Below are positions 8,583 to 17,211 of a DNA stretch of 41,956 nt, in pieces; positions within the stretch are counted from its first letter, which is position 1, and every line of letters begins with the position of its first letter. The DNA is from a virus. The stretch is from the IMG/VR virus record IMGVR_UViG_3300030109_000599, positions 1-41,956 of that record. The stretch is one strand, 5' to 3'. The notes under the pieces are model-generated. The model saw only the letters and a program-made list of their open reading frames with translations. It was not told where the DNA came from and ran no database searches. Position numbers and translations under genes: made by a program.

Positions 8583-8782
8583 TATAAATCACGCTCCTTT
8601 AATAAGTTGATAAAACGGACAACATCGCGTTGTCCAGCTTTGAAGCTCATTGTCTTCAAGTCATCATTTATATCAGGGGATTTCTCAGGGTAAACGTCAT
8701 TTAATAATGTAATTAATTGGTTTACCGTCTTTGGTAAAGTTATTTCATCGGGTTCTTCACCCTTAATATCTTTTAATTTCAT
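8582..8782 (-). CDS. Small protein of unknown function, first gene after phage promoter
   Basis: A 66-residue acidic N-terminal / mixed C-terminal protein (MKLKDIKGEEPDEITLPKTV ... FINLLKERDL) with no motif that I recognise. It is the first gene behind the promoter at 8794-8810, with the ribosome site AGAAGG within the first bases of that transcript and ATG 12 nt after the predicted start. It leads the virion gene block and is coupled by TAATG to the following SGLNI protein. Confidence 0.65.
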   Translation of the reverse strand: MKLKDIKGEEPDEITLPKTVNQLITLLNDVYPEKSPDINDDLKTMSFKAGQRDVVRFINLLKERDL

Positions 8783-8793
8783 GTTAATCCTTC

Positions 8794-8810
8794 TAAAACG
8801 GGTACTTTAA
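8794..8810 (-). promoter_or_regulatory. Phage RNA polymerase promoter P2 (virion block)
   Basis: The minus strand reads TTAAAGTACCCGTTTTA followed by GAAGG, with predicted +1 at 8793. Together with P3 it matches best the consensus wTAAAGTnCCCrTnTTA|GA built from six sites. It overlaps the last bases of nrdB and lies just ahead of the small gene at 8782 and the virion cluster. Confidence 0.85.
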
Positions 8811-9757
8811 GTCCACAATTTTCCCGTTACAGTTCCTTTGTTATATTCTGTTGCTCTATTTTCAAAGAAGTTGGCGTGTTCTACACCATTTAATATCCAA
8901 TCTAACCAGTCTAATGGATTATCTTTTACTTTATAATTAGTCTTTAATGACAGTTGCAACAGTCGTCTATCGGCTATGTACCTAATGTATTTCTTAACTT
9001 CTTTAGGTTCTAGCCCCCTAATACCACCTTGTTCAAAAGCTAAATCAATAAATTTATCTTCTAATTCAACCATCTCTCTACAGCTTTGATACAAAGTAGC
9101 TTTAAATTTATCATTCCACACTTTAGGATTTTCTTTTATAAGTTCTTTAAACAGTTTAATCATGCTTTCTACATGGTGTGACTCATCACGGATAGACCAT
9201 GTAACTATCTGACACATGCCTTTCATACGCCCAAAGCGTTGGAAGTTAAGTAACATAACAAATGAAGCGAACAGCTGTAGGCCTTCTCCAAATGCTGAAA
9301 AGCACGCGATGTCTCTAATTAAACCTTCTACTCCTGTTCCTTTGTTTTTAAATAAATAAGAATGCTTGTCTGCCATTTCTTTATATTCTTGAAATGCTTG
9401 ATATTCTTTTTCCGGCATGCCTATAGTATCATTTAATAAAGAATAACTATGTACATGATTCGCTTCTGCTGCGGCAAAAGATGTTAGCATCATGCGTACT
9501 TCATGCGGTTTAAATTTAGGTATGTATTTATCTAAGTATCCTTTAGCAATGTCTACATCACCTTGTGTAAAAAACTTTAGTATCTGATTAATTAAATTCT
9601 TTTCTGCAACAGTTAGTTTATCATTCCAGTCTCTTACGTCTTCATGTAAAGAAACTTCAGAAGGTAGCCAGTGCATTTTTTGTTGTAAGTCATAAGCTTG
9701 AAAAGCCCATTCATAATCAAACGGTTTATAATGCGGACGCTCTACAAATAAACTCAT
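8807..9757 (-). CDS. nrdB: Class I ribonucleotide reductase, small (beta) subunit
   Basis: A 316-residue ferritin-fold subunit that holds the metal-radical cofactor for reduction of ribonucleotides to deoxyribonucleotides. Residues corresponding to all E. coli NrdB ligands can be placed by spacing: D67, E98 and H101 in AEANHVHSY, the radical tyrosine Y105, then E158 (GEGLQLFASF), E192 and H195 in RDESHHVE. The intervals D67-E98 (31) and E158-E192 (34) equal those of the E. coli enzyme. A radical-type Tyr is present, so this is not a Tyr-less variant. The metal used (iron or manganese) cannot be told from sequence alone. The 4-nt ATGA overlap with nrdA suggests balanced synthesis of both subunits. 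Confidence 0.96.
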   Translation of the reverse strand: MSLFVERPHYKPFDYEWAFQAYDLQQKMHWLPSEVSLHEDVRDWNDKLTVAEKNLINQILKFFTQGDVDIAKGYLDKYIPKFKPHEVRMMLTSFAAAEANHVHSYSLLNDTIGMPEKEYQAFQEYKEMADKHSYLFKNKGTGVEGLIRDIACFSAFGEGLQLFASFVMLLNFQRFGRMKGMCQIVTWSIRDESHHVESMIKLFKELIKENPKVWNDKFKATLYQSCREMVELEDKFIDLAFEQGGIRGLEPKEVKKYIRYIADRRLLQLSLKTNYKVKDNPLDWLDWILNGVEHANFFENRATEYNKGTVTGKLWT

Positions 9758-11508
9758 CCTTCACATCCTGTGCATTCCGCATCTGGTATTATAGTTCTTT
9801 CTATTTTTTGTGACACTAACTCTGCTCTTTTAATTGCTTCTGAACGACAGTAATACAATGTTTTTAATTTACGTTTCCACGCTAACATGTGTATATCGTG
9901 TAGTTCTTTAATGTCTACATCAGCTGGAACAAATACATTAACTGATTGTCCCTGACATATAAACTCTTGACGGTCAGCGGCATGGCCAATGACCCATTGC
10001 TGGTTTATTTCTATAGCTGTTTTAAATGTATCCTTTTCATAATCTGTTAAACCTTTAATGTCTAACACTGAACCTCTATTAGCCAGTATTTTTTTCCATG
10101 TCTTATCGTCATTCATTCCTTTGCTTTCTAATAATTTTTCTAAGTATTTATTTTTAACTAAAAAAGAACCTGACATAGTTTTTTGAACATACGCATTGGC
10201 TCTAAACGGTTCAATAGATGGTGACGTAGTACCACATATTATTGAGCTAGATGCGTTAGGGGCGACAGCTAATAGATGAGCATTACGTAATCCAGTTCCT
10301 TCCATATCTACAGCTTCCCCTTTTTTCTTTGCTAATCTTTTAGATTCTTTGACAGCTTCTTCTTTTATGTGTCTAAACATTTGCATGTTTAAAGTTTTGG
10401 CTGTTACAGATTCAAAAGGAATACCTTTAGATTGTAAATAAGAATGAAAACCCATAGCTCCTAAACCTAAACTACGTTCACATATTGCGGAATACTTTGC
10501 ACGGTTTAAAGTTTCAGGGGCATGGTCAATAAAATGTTGTAAGACGTTATCTAAAAAATGTATTAAATCTGGAATAAACATTGGTTCTTTTTTCCATTCA
10601 TCATACTTTTCTAAATTAACAGAAGATAAACAGCACACAGCGGTGCGTGATTCATCGGTAGGTAAAGTAATCTCAGTACATAAATTTGAATGATGCACTT
10701 TAAGACCTAATTCTTTTTGTGGTTCAGGTAAACCATTATTAATAGTGTCACTAAAAACAATATAAGGTTCACCAGTAGCGACGCGGTTTTCTAAAATGCG
10801 TTGCCATAATTCTCTTGCGGATACTGTGCGTACTGTGTTTCCAGTGTGCGGGTCTATTAATGGCCAGCTATCATCATACGTTGGTTCGTTAATACAGTTT
10901 TCTATAAGAGACATAAACGTATCAGAAATATTAATACCGTGATGTAAGTTTAAACATTTACGGTGCACATCACCGCCACTTGGTTTACGCATGTCTAAAA
11001 ACTCAATGATTTCAGGATGGCTTACGTCCATGTAAGCGGCATAACTGCCCCTTCTAGTCTTTCCTTGTGAGAAGGCCAACATCTCTGAATCTACTACGTG
11101 TAAAAATGGGATTGACCCTGAGCTTTGAGAGCCATGACTTGTCGCTGTTCCATCAGAACGGATATGACCCCAATAACCACCTACTCCACCACCAACAGAC
11201 GCTAGCCACGCGTTCTCTGTATAGTGGTCAGTCAATCCCTCGCGGCTGTCTGGGACATAATTTAAAAAACATGAAATAGGTAAGCCCTTGTTAGTGCCAC
11301 CGTTAGTTAATATTGGTGTTGCAAACATGAACCACAGCTTAGATGCGTAAGAATAAATACGTTCGGCCATATCGTCGTTAGTTGAAAAAGCTTTGGCGGC
11401 CCTATAAAAAGCATCTTGTGGTGAAGTCTCATCTGATAATAAATACCTATCATGCAAAGTTGTCTTACCAAACGAGGTTAATAATTCATCACGGCTGTAG
11501 TCTATCAT
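9754..11508 (-). CDS. nrdA: Class I ribonucleotide reductase, large (alpha) subunit, short form
   Basis: A 584-residue catalytic subunit, much shorter than E. coli NrdA (761 aa). It starts directly in the catalytic barrel and appears to lack the N-terminal ATP-cone that gives overall-activity feedback. Active-site residues are visible: C80 in LPISCFLN (E. coli C225), N275, C277 and E279 in SNLCTEI (N437, C439, E441), C292 (C462), the radical-path pair Y552-Y553 in LKTLYYC, and a C-terminal CTGC thiol pair (C579, C582) for re-reduction. Loss of the cone would allow dNTP synthesis to continue when dATP is high. It is paired with nrdB, so it is class I, not the B12-dependent class II that short phage alphas are sometimes labelled. 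Confidence 0.96.
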   Translation of the reverse strand: MIDYSRDELLTSFGKTTLHDRYLLSDETSPQDAFYRAAKAFSTNDDMAERIYSYASKLWFMFATPILTNGGTNKGLPISCFLNYVPDSREGLTDHYTENAWLASVGGGVGGYWGHIRSDGTATSHGSQSSGSIPFLHVVDSEMLAFSQGKTRRGSYAAYMDVSHPEIIEFLDMRKPSGGDVHRKCLNLHHGINISDTFMSLIENCINEPTYDDSWPLIDPHTGNTVRTVSARELWQRILENRVATGEPYIVFSDTINNGLPEPQKELGLKVHHSNLCTEITLPTDESRTAVCCLSSVNLEKYDEWKKEPMFIPDLIHFLDNVLQHFIDHAPETLNRAKYSAICERSLGLGAMGFHSYLQSKGIPFESVTAKTLNMQMFRHIKEEAVKESKRLAKKKGEAVDMEGTGLRNAHLLAVAPNASSSIICGTTSPSIEPFRANAYVQKTMSGSFLVKNKYLEKLLESKGMNDDKTWKKILANRGSVLDIKGLTDYEKDTFKTAIEINQQWVIGHAADRQEFICQGQSVNVFVPADVDIKELHDIHMLAWKRKLKTLYYCRSEAIKRAELVSQKIERTIIPDAECTGCEG

Positions 11509-11517
11509 TGTCTCTCC

Positions 11518-11781
11518 TTAAACTATTTGTAGTGGGTCAATATCATCAACCCTTTTAATTTCTTCTACTTGTTTAATACGCCTGTCAATATATTCTCTGG
11601 CTTTTAACAAGTCTTCCAGTTTACCTTCCCATGTAGGATGCTTATGTTCCCAACGACACAAATACTTTATTGCGTTAGCTTCACAGTACGGGATGTTGTT
11701 AGCCATTATAAAATCTAACGGCTGTATTTTATACCTATTATAATGTTTAGGTTTTTTTACATTATCTTTTTTTATTGCCAT
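11518..11781 (-). CDS. DUF3310-family protein (gp1.7-type nucleotide-kinase domain)
   Basis: An 87-residue protein carrying the DUF3310 pattern: KPKHYNRYKIQPLDFI at residues 10-25, then CEANAIKYLCRWEHK, then KLEDLLKAREYIDRRIK. The same domain occurs in T7 gp1.7, a nucleotide kinase, and in many small phage proteins of unclear function. It lies between the exonuclease and nrdA, inside the DNA-precursor block, which fits a role in nucleotide metabolism. It overlaps the end of the exonuclease gene by 10 nt. The exact reaction is not established here. Confidence 0.8.
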   Translation of the reverse strand: MAIKKDNVKKPKHYNRYKIQPLDFIMANNIPYCEANAIKYLCRWEHKHPTWEGKLEDLLKAREYIDRRIKQVEEIKRVDDIDPLQIV

Positions 11782-12551
11782 AGTTTCACCTTCTTTGTTT
11801 TTTTATTGTATTCACCTTTACGTAAAATACGGGCTACCCTAGCTTGTTGAATAGCTTCATCTTTTGTAAACCCTTTGTCTTCATAAGCTTTTAATACTAA
11901 TTTCCACAGTTCTTTTATTGGTTTATCTGGGCCACCTAATATTTTTTCAGCTGACTTAGGGCCAACACTAGGCAACCCAGTATATCCATCTACCGAATCA
12001 CCTGTTAATGTTTGAACCATAAAGAAATAATCAGCATCTTTTTTACTTATGCTTTTAAAAGTCACACCATCTTCAGACACGTTAGTTGGTATCTGATTCA
12101 TGTCTTTATCTATTGATACTATTATCTTTTCAAAATCATAATAAGGGTCAGGGGTAGTAGCTAAGATTCCTAATACATCATCAGCTTCTAATCCTTCCCA
12201 GCAATATGCTTTATATTTTTCAATTAAATACTGTCTTAACACCGGTAAGATTAACGGCTTTCTTTTTTGTTTTCTATTGTTTTTATAAGATGGCATCACA
12301 TCTTTCCTAAAATTAATATGAGATGTTAATGCAATGCGTACATTTTTAGCTTCAAGATTTTCTTTTAACGTGGCAATTTGAGAGTCCACTTCAGCTTTAC
12401 ATTTATCTTCATAACAATGTAAAGTCCAAAGTCCTTCTCCCCAGTTTATTGCTTCTTCATTTTGCAACGCTACCTTATATAATAAGATATCGCCATCTAT
12501 TAATAAAACTCGTTTTGTTTTATAATTAGTTCCATTTGTTTTTCCTTTCAT
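11772..12551 (-). CDS. 5'-3' exonuclease (gp6-like, FEN family)
   Basis: Homologue of T7 gp6, which removes RNA primers and degrades host DNA. FEN-family motifs are in order: KRVLLIDGDILLYK near the N-terminus, KDVMPSYKNNRKQKRK (the helical arch), GLEADDVLGILA, VSIDKDMNQIP, then GDSVDGYTGLPSVGPKSAEKIL, a helix-three-turn-helix DNA-binding segment. I prefer the ATG at 12551 (259 aa), one base after the polymerase stop, because it leaves a leader of about 17 residues before the first motif as in T7. A TTG at 12581 (269 aa) has a GGGGAG seven bases upstream and cannot be excluded. Confidence 0.93.
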   Translation of the reverse strand: MKGKTNGTNYKTKRVLLIDGDILLYKVALQNEEAINWGEGLWTLHCYEDKCKAEVDSQIATLKENLEAKNVRIALTSHINFRKDVMPSYKNNRKQKRKPLILPVLRQYLIEKYKAYCWEGLEADDVLGILATTPDPYYDFEKIIVSIDKDMNQIPTNVSEDGVTFKSISKKDADYFFMVQTLTGDSVDGYTGLPSVGPKSAEKILGGPDKPIKELWKLVLKAYEDKGFTKDEAIQQARVARILRKGEYNKKTKKVKLWQ

Positions 12552-12552
12552 T

Positions 12553-14292
12553 TTAGTGTGTTTCACTCCAATTATGTCCAATTTTATACTCCCCTGTAAG
12601 AGGAATCCTTAATTCAAAATGTTTACCAGCTCGTTCAATAGCTTCAACCGCAAGTTTACCAACCTTTTCAGCACACAATGTAGGTGCTTCTATTTGTATT
12701 TCATCGTGCACCCATATTACTTGTTTATAATTAGGGCAACGATTTGATTGTTTATCAAATTCAACTAACCATTGCTTGCAAACTAATGCACCACTAGATT
12801 GTAACAACGTATTTAAAGCGGCATGTTCTGAACGTACTTTAATGTTCCTTCCATCTAAACCTTTTATGTATCCTTTAGCTGCTGCTGATTGAACATCAGT
12901 AATTAATTTGTTTAACGCTGGTAGATTGTTTAAGAATCTGCGTTTAATATTACTGGCTTCTCTAATACTTTTACCAGTAACTTCAGCTATCTTTTTAACA
13001 CCCCCACCGTATAGAAAACAATAATAAAAACGTTTAGCAACATCTCGACTATCTAATCCAGCCATTTTTTTAGTTTCAGTGTGGATATCACCATCGGTAA
13101 CCACTTTACTGTAAGCCCCACCGTCATACTTGGCCATGTAGTGTGCTAACATTCTTACTTCTAATCCAGATATATCAACACCAATAAGCATTTTACCATC
13201 TGGCACTTTAAATAATTCTCTACACTCTTTACCATACGGAACCGACACGCTGGGAACCTGAGCTAAATTAGGGTAAGCATGGGAAGCTCTTGCGGTTACG
13301 GTAGAATTTGTATTACATGTCCCATGAATTTTATCACCGACCACGCACTTTAACCATGCTTGTGCTCCGGTAGCTAACTGAGCCACGCGTTTATCTAATA
13401 AAAAATGTTCCGCCAATAGCTTCGCTTCCGGATACTCTAATGTCGATAGTATAGCATCATCCATCTTAGGTTTACCATCAGCTGTAAAAACTTTTGGCTT
13501 ATAATTGTACTTACGTTGTAACCTATCGACCACATGATGGCGACTAGATGGATTAAATACAGTTTTATTTTCTTTATAAAACACTTCACCCTTAACATAC
13601 CCTTTAGTCTTGTTGTTTACTTTAGGAATGAACGGTATTTTTTCTATTATTGGGGGAAATAATTCTTGCAATTCTTCTGATATTTCTAAGCGTCTAGCAT
13701 TTAATCTCCCATATAATTTTTCTCCTTTAGTTTTATCAAACATGAAACCTTGTTGTTCTTGTTTAAATATTAACTTAGCAACATCGTGCTCTAATTCCAT
13801 AGCCGGCTTTGAATAACCTTTCTTTTGTATTGATTTATATAAACCAGCATTAACTACAACGTCTTGTTTACAATATTCAATTAACTCTGGGGTGCACTCT
13901 TTCCAATCTGTTTTTATCTCTTGTTTATATGTACCTATCCTACATCCCCACGCTTCTAAGCTGTGTCTACCAATTAATTTGTTAGGAAAATTTTCTCCTC
14001 TTTTAAAATCAGAATCTTTTATGTCTGGAAATAATAATCTTGTTGCAACAATAGTATCGAACACTTTACCTTGTGGTTTAAAATCATAAATCTTTTTTAA
14101 CACTGGTATATCAAACTTAATTATATTATGACCAACAATAAGCTTGGCGGTAGTTAATCTTTTAATAGCATTCTTATTTGTATCATGTATTAATTTACCC
14201 TTATCTAAATCATATAAAATAATACAATGCACTTTAGTGACGTCAGCTAACAAACCGTTAGTTTCTATGTCAAATATATATCGTCCCTTCAT
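12553..14292 (-). CDS. Family A DNA polymerase with 3'-5' exonuclease (gp5-like)
   Basis: A 579-residue replicative polymerase, shorter than T7 gp5 (704 aa). Exonuclease motifs: D8 and E10 in FDIETNG, D61 in GHNIIKFD, D144 in YCKQD, so proofreading looks intact. Polymerase motif A is D373 in GVDISGLEVR, motif B is RDVAKRFYYCFLYGGG with K420, motif C is HDE at 529-531. The residue equivalent to E. coli Pol I F762 is Tyr (Y424), the form usual in lytic T7-like phages. The region between exonuclease and palm is compact, so the T7 thioredoxin-binding loop is probably reduced or missing. The start overlaps the nuclease stop as ATGA. Confidence 0.96.
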   Translation of the reverse strand: MKGRYIFDIETNGLLADVTKVHCIILYDLDKGKLIHDTNKNAIKRLTTAKLIVGHNIIKFDIPVLKKIYDFKPQGKVFDTIVATRLLFPDIKDSDFKRGENFPNKLIGRHSLEAWGCRIGTYKQEIKTDWKECTPELIEYCKQDVVVNAGLYKSIQKKGYSKPAMELEHDVAKLIFKQEQQGFMFDKTKGEKLYGRLNARRLEISEELQELFPPIIEKIPFIPKVNNKTKGYVKGEVFYKENKTVFNPSSRHHVVDRLQRKYNYKPKVFTADGKPKMDDAILSTLEYPEAKLLAEHFLLDKRVAQLATGAQAWLKCVVGDKIHGTCNTNSTVTARASHAYPNLAQVPSVSVPYGKECRELFKVPDGKMLIGVDISGLEVRMLAHYMAKYDGGAYSKVVTDGDIHTETKKMAGLDSRDVAKRFYYCFLYGGGVKKIAEVTGKSIREASNIKRRFLNNLPALNKLITDVQSAAAKGYIKGLDGRNIKVRSEHAALNTLLQSSGALVCKQWLVEFDKQSNRCPNYKQVIWVHDEIQIEAPTLCAEKVGKLAVEAIERAGKHFELRIPLTGEYKIGHNWSETH

Positions 14293-14621
14293 TTATTGTA
14301 ATGTTCTCCTTTGCTCATTTCTTTTCTATATTGTTTTAAGTCACGCTTGAACCATACCTTCTTAGTCTCAGGACAGACGTAAACTATTTTTACACCAAGC
14401 TTATTGCCTAGCTCGTTTGTAATACGGGATGTTACCCAACCTTTTGGATTGTAATAGGCACATTTAAAATCAATGTAGATACATTCATGTGTCTTTTGAT
14501 GCACAGCAACACAGTCAATCACACCTGATGGTGCAACGTTGTCAAAAACCCAGTAACCATTTTCAATTAACCACGCCTTACCAAACATCTCAGCCCAGTG
14601 TCCCTTATCTCTTTTATTCAT
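14289..14621 (-). CDS. PD-(D/E)XK nuclease, Holliday-junction-resolvase-like
   Basis: A 110-residue protein with a minimal restriction-endonuclease-type core: E11 in HWAEMFGKAWLIENGY, D36 in SGVIDCVAV, then D51-x-K53 in IYIDFKCA. This order (Glu helix, Asp, then D-x-K on the next strand) is seen in archaeal Hjc-like and VRR-type nucleases. It lies directly ahead of DNA polymerase and is separate from the endonuclease I at 17894-18313, so the phage has two small PD-(D/E)XK enzymes. Its substrate is unknown: branched DNA or host DNA are both possible. Confidence 0.75.
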   Translation of the reverse strand: MNKRDKGHWAEMFGKAWLIENGYWVFDNVAPSGVIDCVAVHQKTHECIYIDFKCAYYNPKGWVTSRITNELGNKLGVKIVYVCPETKKVWFKRDLKQYRKEMSKGEHYNK

Positions 14622-14901
14622 AAGGTATTTTTATACATTTTTTTACAACGCTAGAGGGTATAATTGTGGTGTTACCCACTTCACTAATAGTCCCATCAGG
14701 GTTAAAATTAAAATCACTGGCCAACCTATACACGTTATCATCCCGTTTTATTAGCCACCCAGTTGAAACACAAACGGGTAGTGAATCTGTTAGCAAGTCA
14801 CTTATCTGACGCCAGCTAGAATCTGATTCAATATCTACCCAGTACACCGCAACAAATTGATACGGTATAGCAGATAGTTTAGGGGTGTATTTCTTTTTCA
14901 T
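14614..14901 (-). CDS. Conserved-looking hypothetical protein
   Basis: A 95-residue soluble protein with no family that I recognise. It has an alternating hydrophobic/polar pattern (KLSAIPYQFVAVYWVDIESDS; GWLIKRDDNVYRLASDFNF) that suggests a small beta-rich domain. It lies in the replication block between a DUF7220-like membrane protein and the PD-(D/E)XK nuclease, overlapping both by a few bases, so it is probably translated as part of the same unit. Confidence 0.6.
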   Translation of the reverse strand: MKKKYTPKLSAIPYQFVAVYWVDIESDSSWRQISDLLTDSLPVCVSTGWLIKRDDNVYRLASDFNFNPDGTISEVGNTTIIPSSVVKKCIKIPYE

Positions 14902-15101
14902 TTGTATTTAAAAATATATTTACTCCACAAATAGCTTCGGCCAATACTTACTACCATAAATAAAATTGATAAATGTAACATTTCCCAAATATTTATATGA
15001 ATATTATATAAAGGAAATACAAGTATTTGTATTATAATTGAAAGTATGACACCACTTCCTATATCTAGTGTCCTGTGCACTAGATGTTTTGTGTTTGTCA
15101 T
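14898..15101 (-). CDS. Small membrane protein, DUF7220-like
   Basis: A 67-residue protein with two predicted transmembrane helices (about residues 15-33 and 40-57). It ends in the pattern MVVSIGRSYLWSKYIFKYK, close to the VSxxRSYxxRRxFN ending of the DUF7220 family found in many phages. The core IIIQILVFPLYNIHINIWEML also fits that family. Function is unknown. Its start follows the previous stop after one base and its stop overlaps the next start (ATGA). Confidence 0.7.
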   Translation of the reverse strand: MTNTKHLVHRTLDIGSGVILSIIIQILVFPLYNIHINIWEMLHLSILFMVVSIGRSYLWSKYIFKYK

Positions 15102-15102
15102 T

Positions 15103-15345
15103 TTAACTTGGTAATATCCTTTCTACTATTATTTGTAATACTCTATCATCTCCGGCTGCGGCAAGAGAATCTAAAGCTTGGTTAATTAATAATTCTGCTT
15201 CGAGACTGGCCACAGTTATGACCACCTCTTTATTAGTTAAAGATGCTTCCATCAAAGCGTCTAATACTAAGTTAGAATAGTTAAGTTTTGTTGGTCTAAA
15301 TTTTGACACATCAAAAATCTTCTTGTTTATCTCCATCGGTTTCAT
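15103..15345 (-). CDS. Hypothetical 80-residue protein
   Basis: A small soluble protein, probably helical in its C-terminal half (LEAELLINQALDSLAAAGDD). I recognise no family. The start at 15345 has AGGA seven bases upstream, inside the end of the primase-helicase gene, giving an overlap of 35 nt. An ATG at 15336 is possible but less well placed. Confidence 0.55.
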   Translation of the reverse strand: MKPMEINKKIFDVSKFRPTKLNYSNLVLDALMEASLTNKEVVITVASLEAELLINQALDSLAAAGDDRVLQIIVERILPS

Positions 15346-16918
15346 TTAAACATCCTGTTTCTAAGTCATAATATAAAGTACAGGCATGTCCGGTTTCACC
15401 GCTAAATCTGTTCTTTAATATATTAACTTTGGCTAAGTTTTTATCTGATTGCAAGTCACGTGACATGCTTATTATCATATCAGAAAGTTGTCCTATTGAT
15501 GCGGACCCGCGTAAGCTGTTCATAGACACAGCCACGCCATCCTCATATCCTTTGTTTCCTTCTGGCCTACGTAAATGGCTTACTAATATTAAACCAATAC
15601 CTGTCTCTTCTACTAATGTGCGTAATTTACTAACAGTATAATCAATTAGCTTACGCTCATCACTAGTATTCTCATCTCCAATAGCTGATAAAGCCATGTG
15701 TAAATGGTCTAATATAACAAAGTCACATCCACAACCTTTAGCTAAATACCTAATCTTAGAAATAAGATTATCACTAGCTGTTGTTCCGAAATGGTTATAC
15801 AAATAAAAGTTACCATTACCAACAGTTTTATCAAACACTTCTTTTAACTTGTCTTTACAAACCGTATCTATCCCCATGTGTAATGGTTTTCCTAAAGCTA
15901 ATCCCATTATCCCCAGAGCACTACGCTTAACAGACTCTTCCAAAGCTATGTAACCCACTGAAAATTTTCTCTCCAAAATGTGAAGGGCCACGTGCCTACA
16001 AAAACTAGATTTACCTACTCCAGTACCAGCTGTAATTGTAACCAGCTCACCTTTGCGTAACCCGTGTGTCTTTGTGTTAAGACATGAGAAAGGATATTGA
16101 ATAGTTACTTTGTCATCATCCTTTACAATGTCGTCCCAAACATCACGGCCCGCAATAATTCCATCAGGCCTATATGCTTTAGCACTCCATATACAATTAA
16201 TTAATTCTTTAGCTTTTCCTTTTACTAACATTTCGTTAGCGTCTTTAAGAGGAAGTGTGCAAACTTTTGCTTTATTTGGTGAGAAGATTTTCGCACACTC
16301 CACAGCTGCTTTTTTACCGGCATCGTCTTGGTCAAACATTAAGACAACACTTTCAAATCCTTCTAACCATTCTAATTCTTTAAGTAAATCTCTTCTGGCT
16401 CCCTGAGCTCCAGTCTTTATACTTACTACTGGATATTTATTATCATTAACAGACGATACAGATAAACAATCTATTTCTCCTTCTGTAACAATAACCATCT
16501 TACCTTTATCTCTCCAAAGGTGCTGACCAAATAAAGTAGAGTCACTAGCTTGCCCTATCCATTGAAAAGTTTTATCAGGGTACCTTAATTTTTGTGCTAC
16601 TAATTCTCTTTCTTCATTGTAATAATTTGCAATATGTACCGGCTTGCCGTTGTGTGTCCCTATCTGATAATTAAACTTGCTACAAGTCTCTTCATTTAAT
16701 TTTCTTTTTTGTAGGGGAGTTGTTGTACCTTGAATAAAGGCATCTTGTAAAGTAGGTTCCGTCACTTTTTCTCCTGTTTTTTTATAATGTTTTTTTGTAT
16801 ATCCACACCCAAAACAATATACATGTCCGTCGCTATAAACAGCTAGATTATCTTTAGACCCACAAGCTGGACACGGCTGGTGACTTATAAACGTGCTGTC
16901 ATTTTTAACTGCTTCCAT
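15311..16918 (-). CDS. Primase-helicase (gp4-like)
   Basis: A 535-residue bifunctional replication enzyme (T7 gp4A is 566). The N-terminal zinc ribbon has C16, C19, C35 and C38 (CPACG ... CFGCG) for template reading. A TOPRIM primase core follows, with E147 in VTEGEID and D196/D198 in MFDQDDAG. The C-terminal RecA-type helicase carries Walker A GTGVGKS at 298-304 and a DnaB-type motif near FVILDHLHM. The ATG at 16918 overlaps the tusE stop as TAATG, so I use it rather than a GTG nine bases upstream. It supplies RNA primers and unwinds DNA ahead of the polymerase encoded downstream. Confidence 0.96.
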   Translation of the reverse strand: MEAVKNDSTFISHQPCPACGSKDNLAVYSDGHVYCFGCGYTKKHYKKTGEKVTEPTLQDAFIQGTTTPLQKRKLNEETCSKFNYQIGTHNGKPVHIANYYNEERELVAQKLRYPDKTFQWIGQASDSTLFGQHLWRDKGKMVIVTEGEIDCLSVSSVNDNKYPVVSIKTGAQGARRDLLKELEWLEGFESVVLMFDQDDAGKKAAVECAKIFSPNKAKVCTLPLKDANEMLVKGKAKELINCIWSAKAYRPDGIIAGRDVWDDIVKDDDKVTIQYPFSCLNTKTHGLRKGELVTITAGTGVGKSSFCRHVALHILERKFSVGYIALEESVKRSALGIMGLALGKPLHMGIDTVCKDKLKEVFDKTVGNGNFYLYNHFGTTASDNLISKIRYLAKGCGCDFVILDHLHMALSAIGDENTSDERKLIDYTVSKLRTLVEETGIGLILVSHLRRPEGNKGYEDGVAVSMNSLRGSASIGQLSDMIISMSRDLQSDKNLAKVNILKNRFSGETGHACTLYYDLETGCLNETDGDKQEDF

Positions 16919-17211
16919 TAAACACACCCTGTTGGCTTTGGTAACCCGCCATATTTTGCTATCTTTTTCATTGGGCCAGACTCAAACACTTCATACAATC
17001 TACTTGCCTTCCTATCCATTCCAAATTCTTTTGCAAAATTACGGACAGCGGGCACAGTACCTGTTGCATTATACATTTCACGTGCCTTATCAATATACAT
17101 TTTAATTTCATTTGTAATTTTAAAGCCATCAGCATCAGCCATCTGTTGCATAACTTCCTCTGACCAATCACCAGTGTTAAGTAAGAAGCCGTCACCATCT
17201 CTATTTAGCAT
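16918..17211 (-). CDS. tusE: TusE/DsrC-family sulfur-carrier protein
   Basis: A 97-residue protein ending in GLPKPTGCV, the diagnostic C-terminus of TusE/DsrC proteins, with the reactive Cys second from last (C96). Other family marks: GFLLNTGDWSEEVMQQMADADG near the N-terminus, TGTVPAVRNFAKEFG (the PAxR motif) and FESGPMKKIAKYGG. The second DsrC cysteine, 11 residues before C96, is Ala here. The protein therefore resembles single-Cys TusE, which passes sulfur to MnmA for 2-thiouridine in tRNA, rather than sulfite-reductase DsrC. Alternative partners are possible. It lies between a regulator-like gene and primase-helicase and is coupled to the latter by TAATG. Confidence 0.88.
   Translation of the reverse strand: MLNRDGDGFLLNTGDWSEEVMQQMADADGFKITNEIKMYIDKAREMYNATGTVPAVRNFAKEFGMDRKASRLYEVFESGPMKKIAKYGGLPKPTGCV

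Noticed and set aside
16968-17198. 76-codon minus-strand frame overlapping the TusE-like gene
   Set aside because: The TusE frame has an unmistakable family C-terminus; this overlap has no support.
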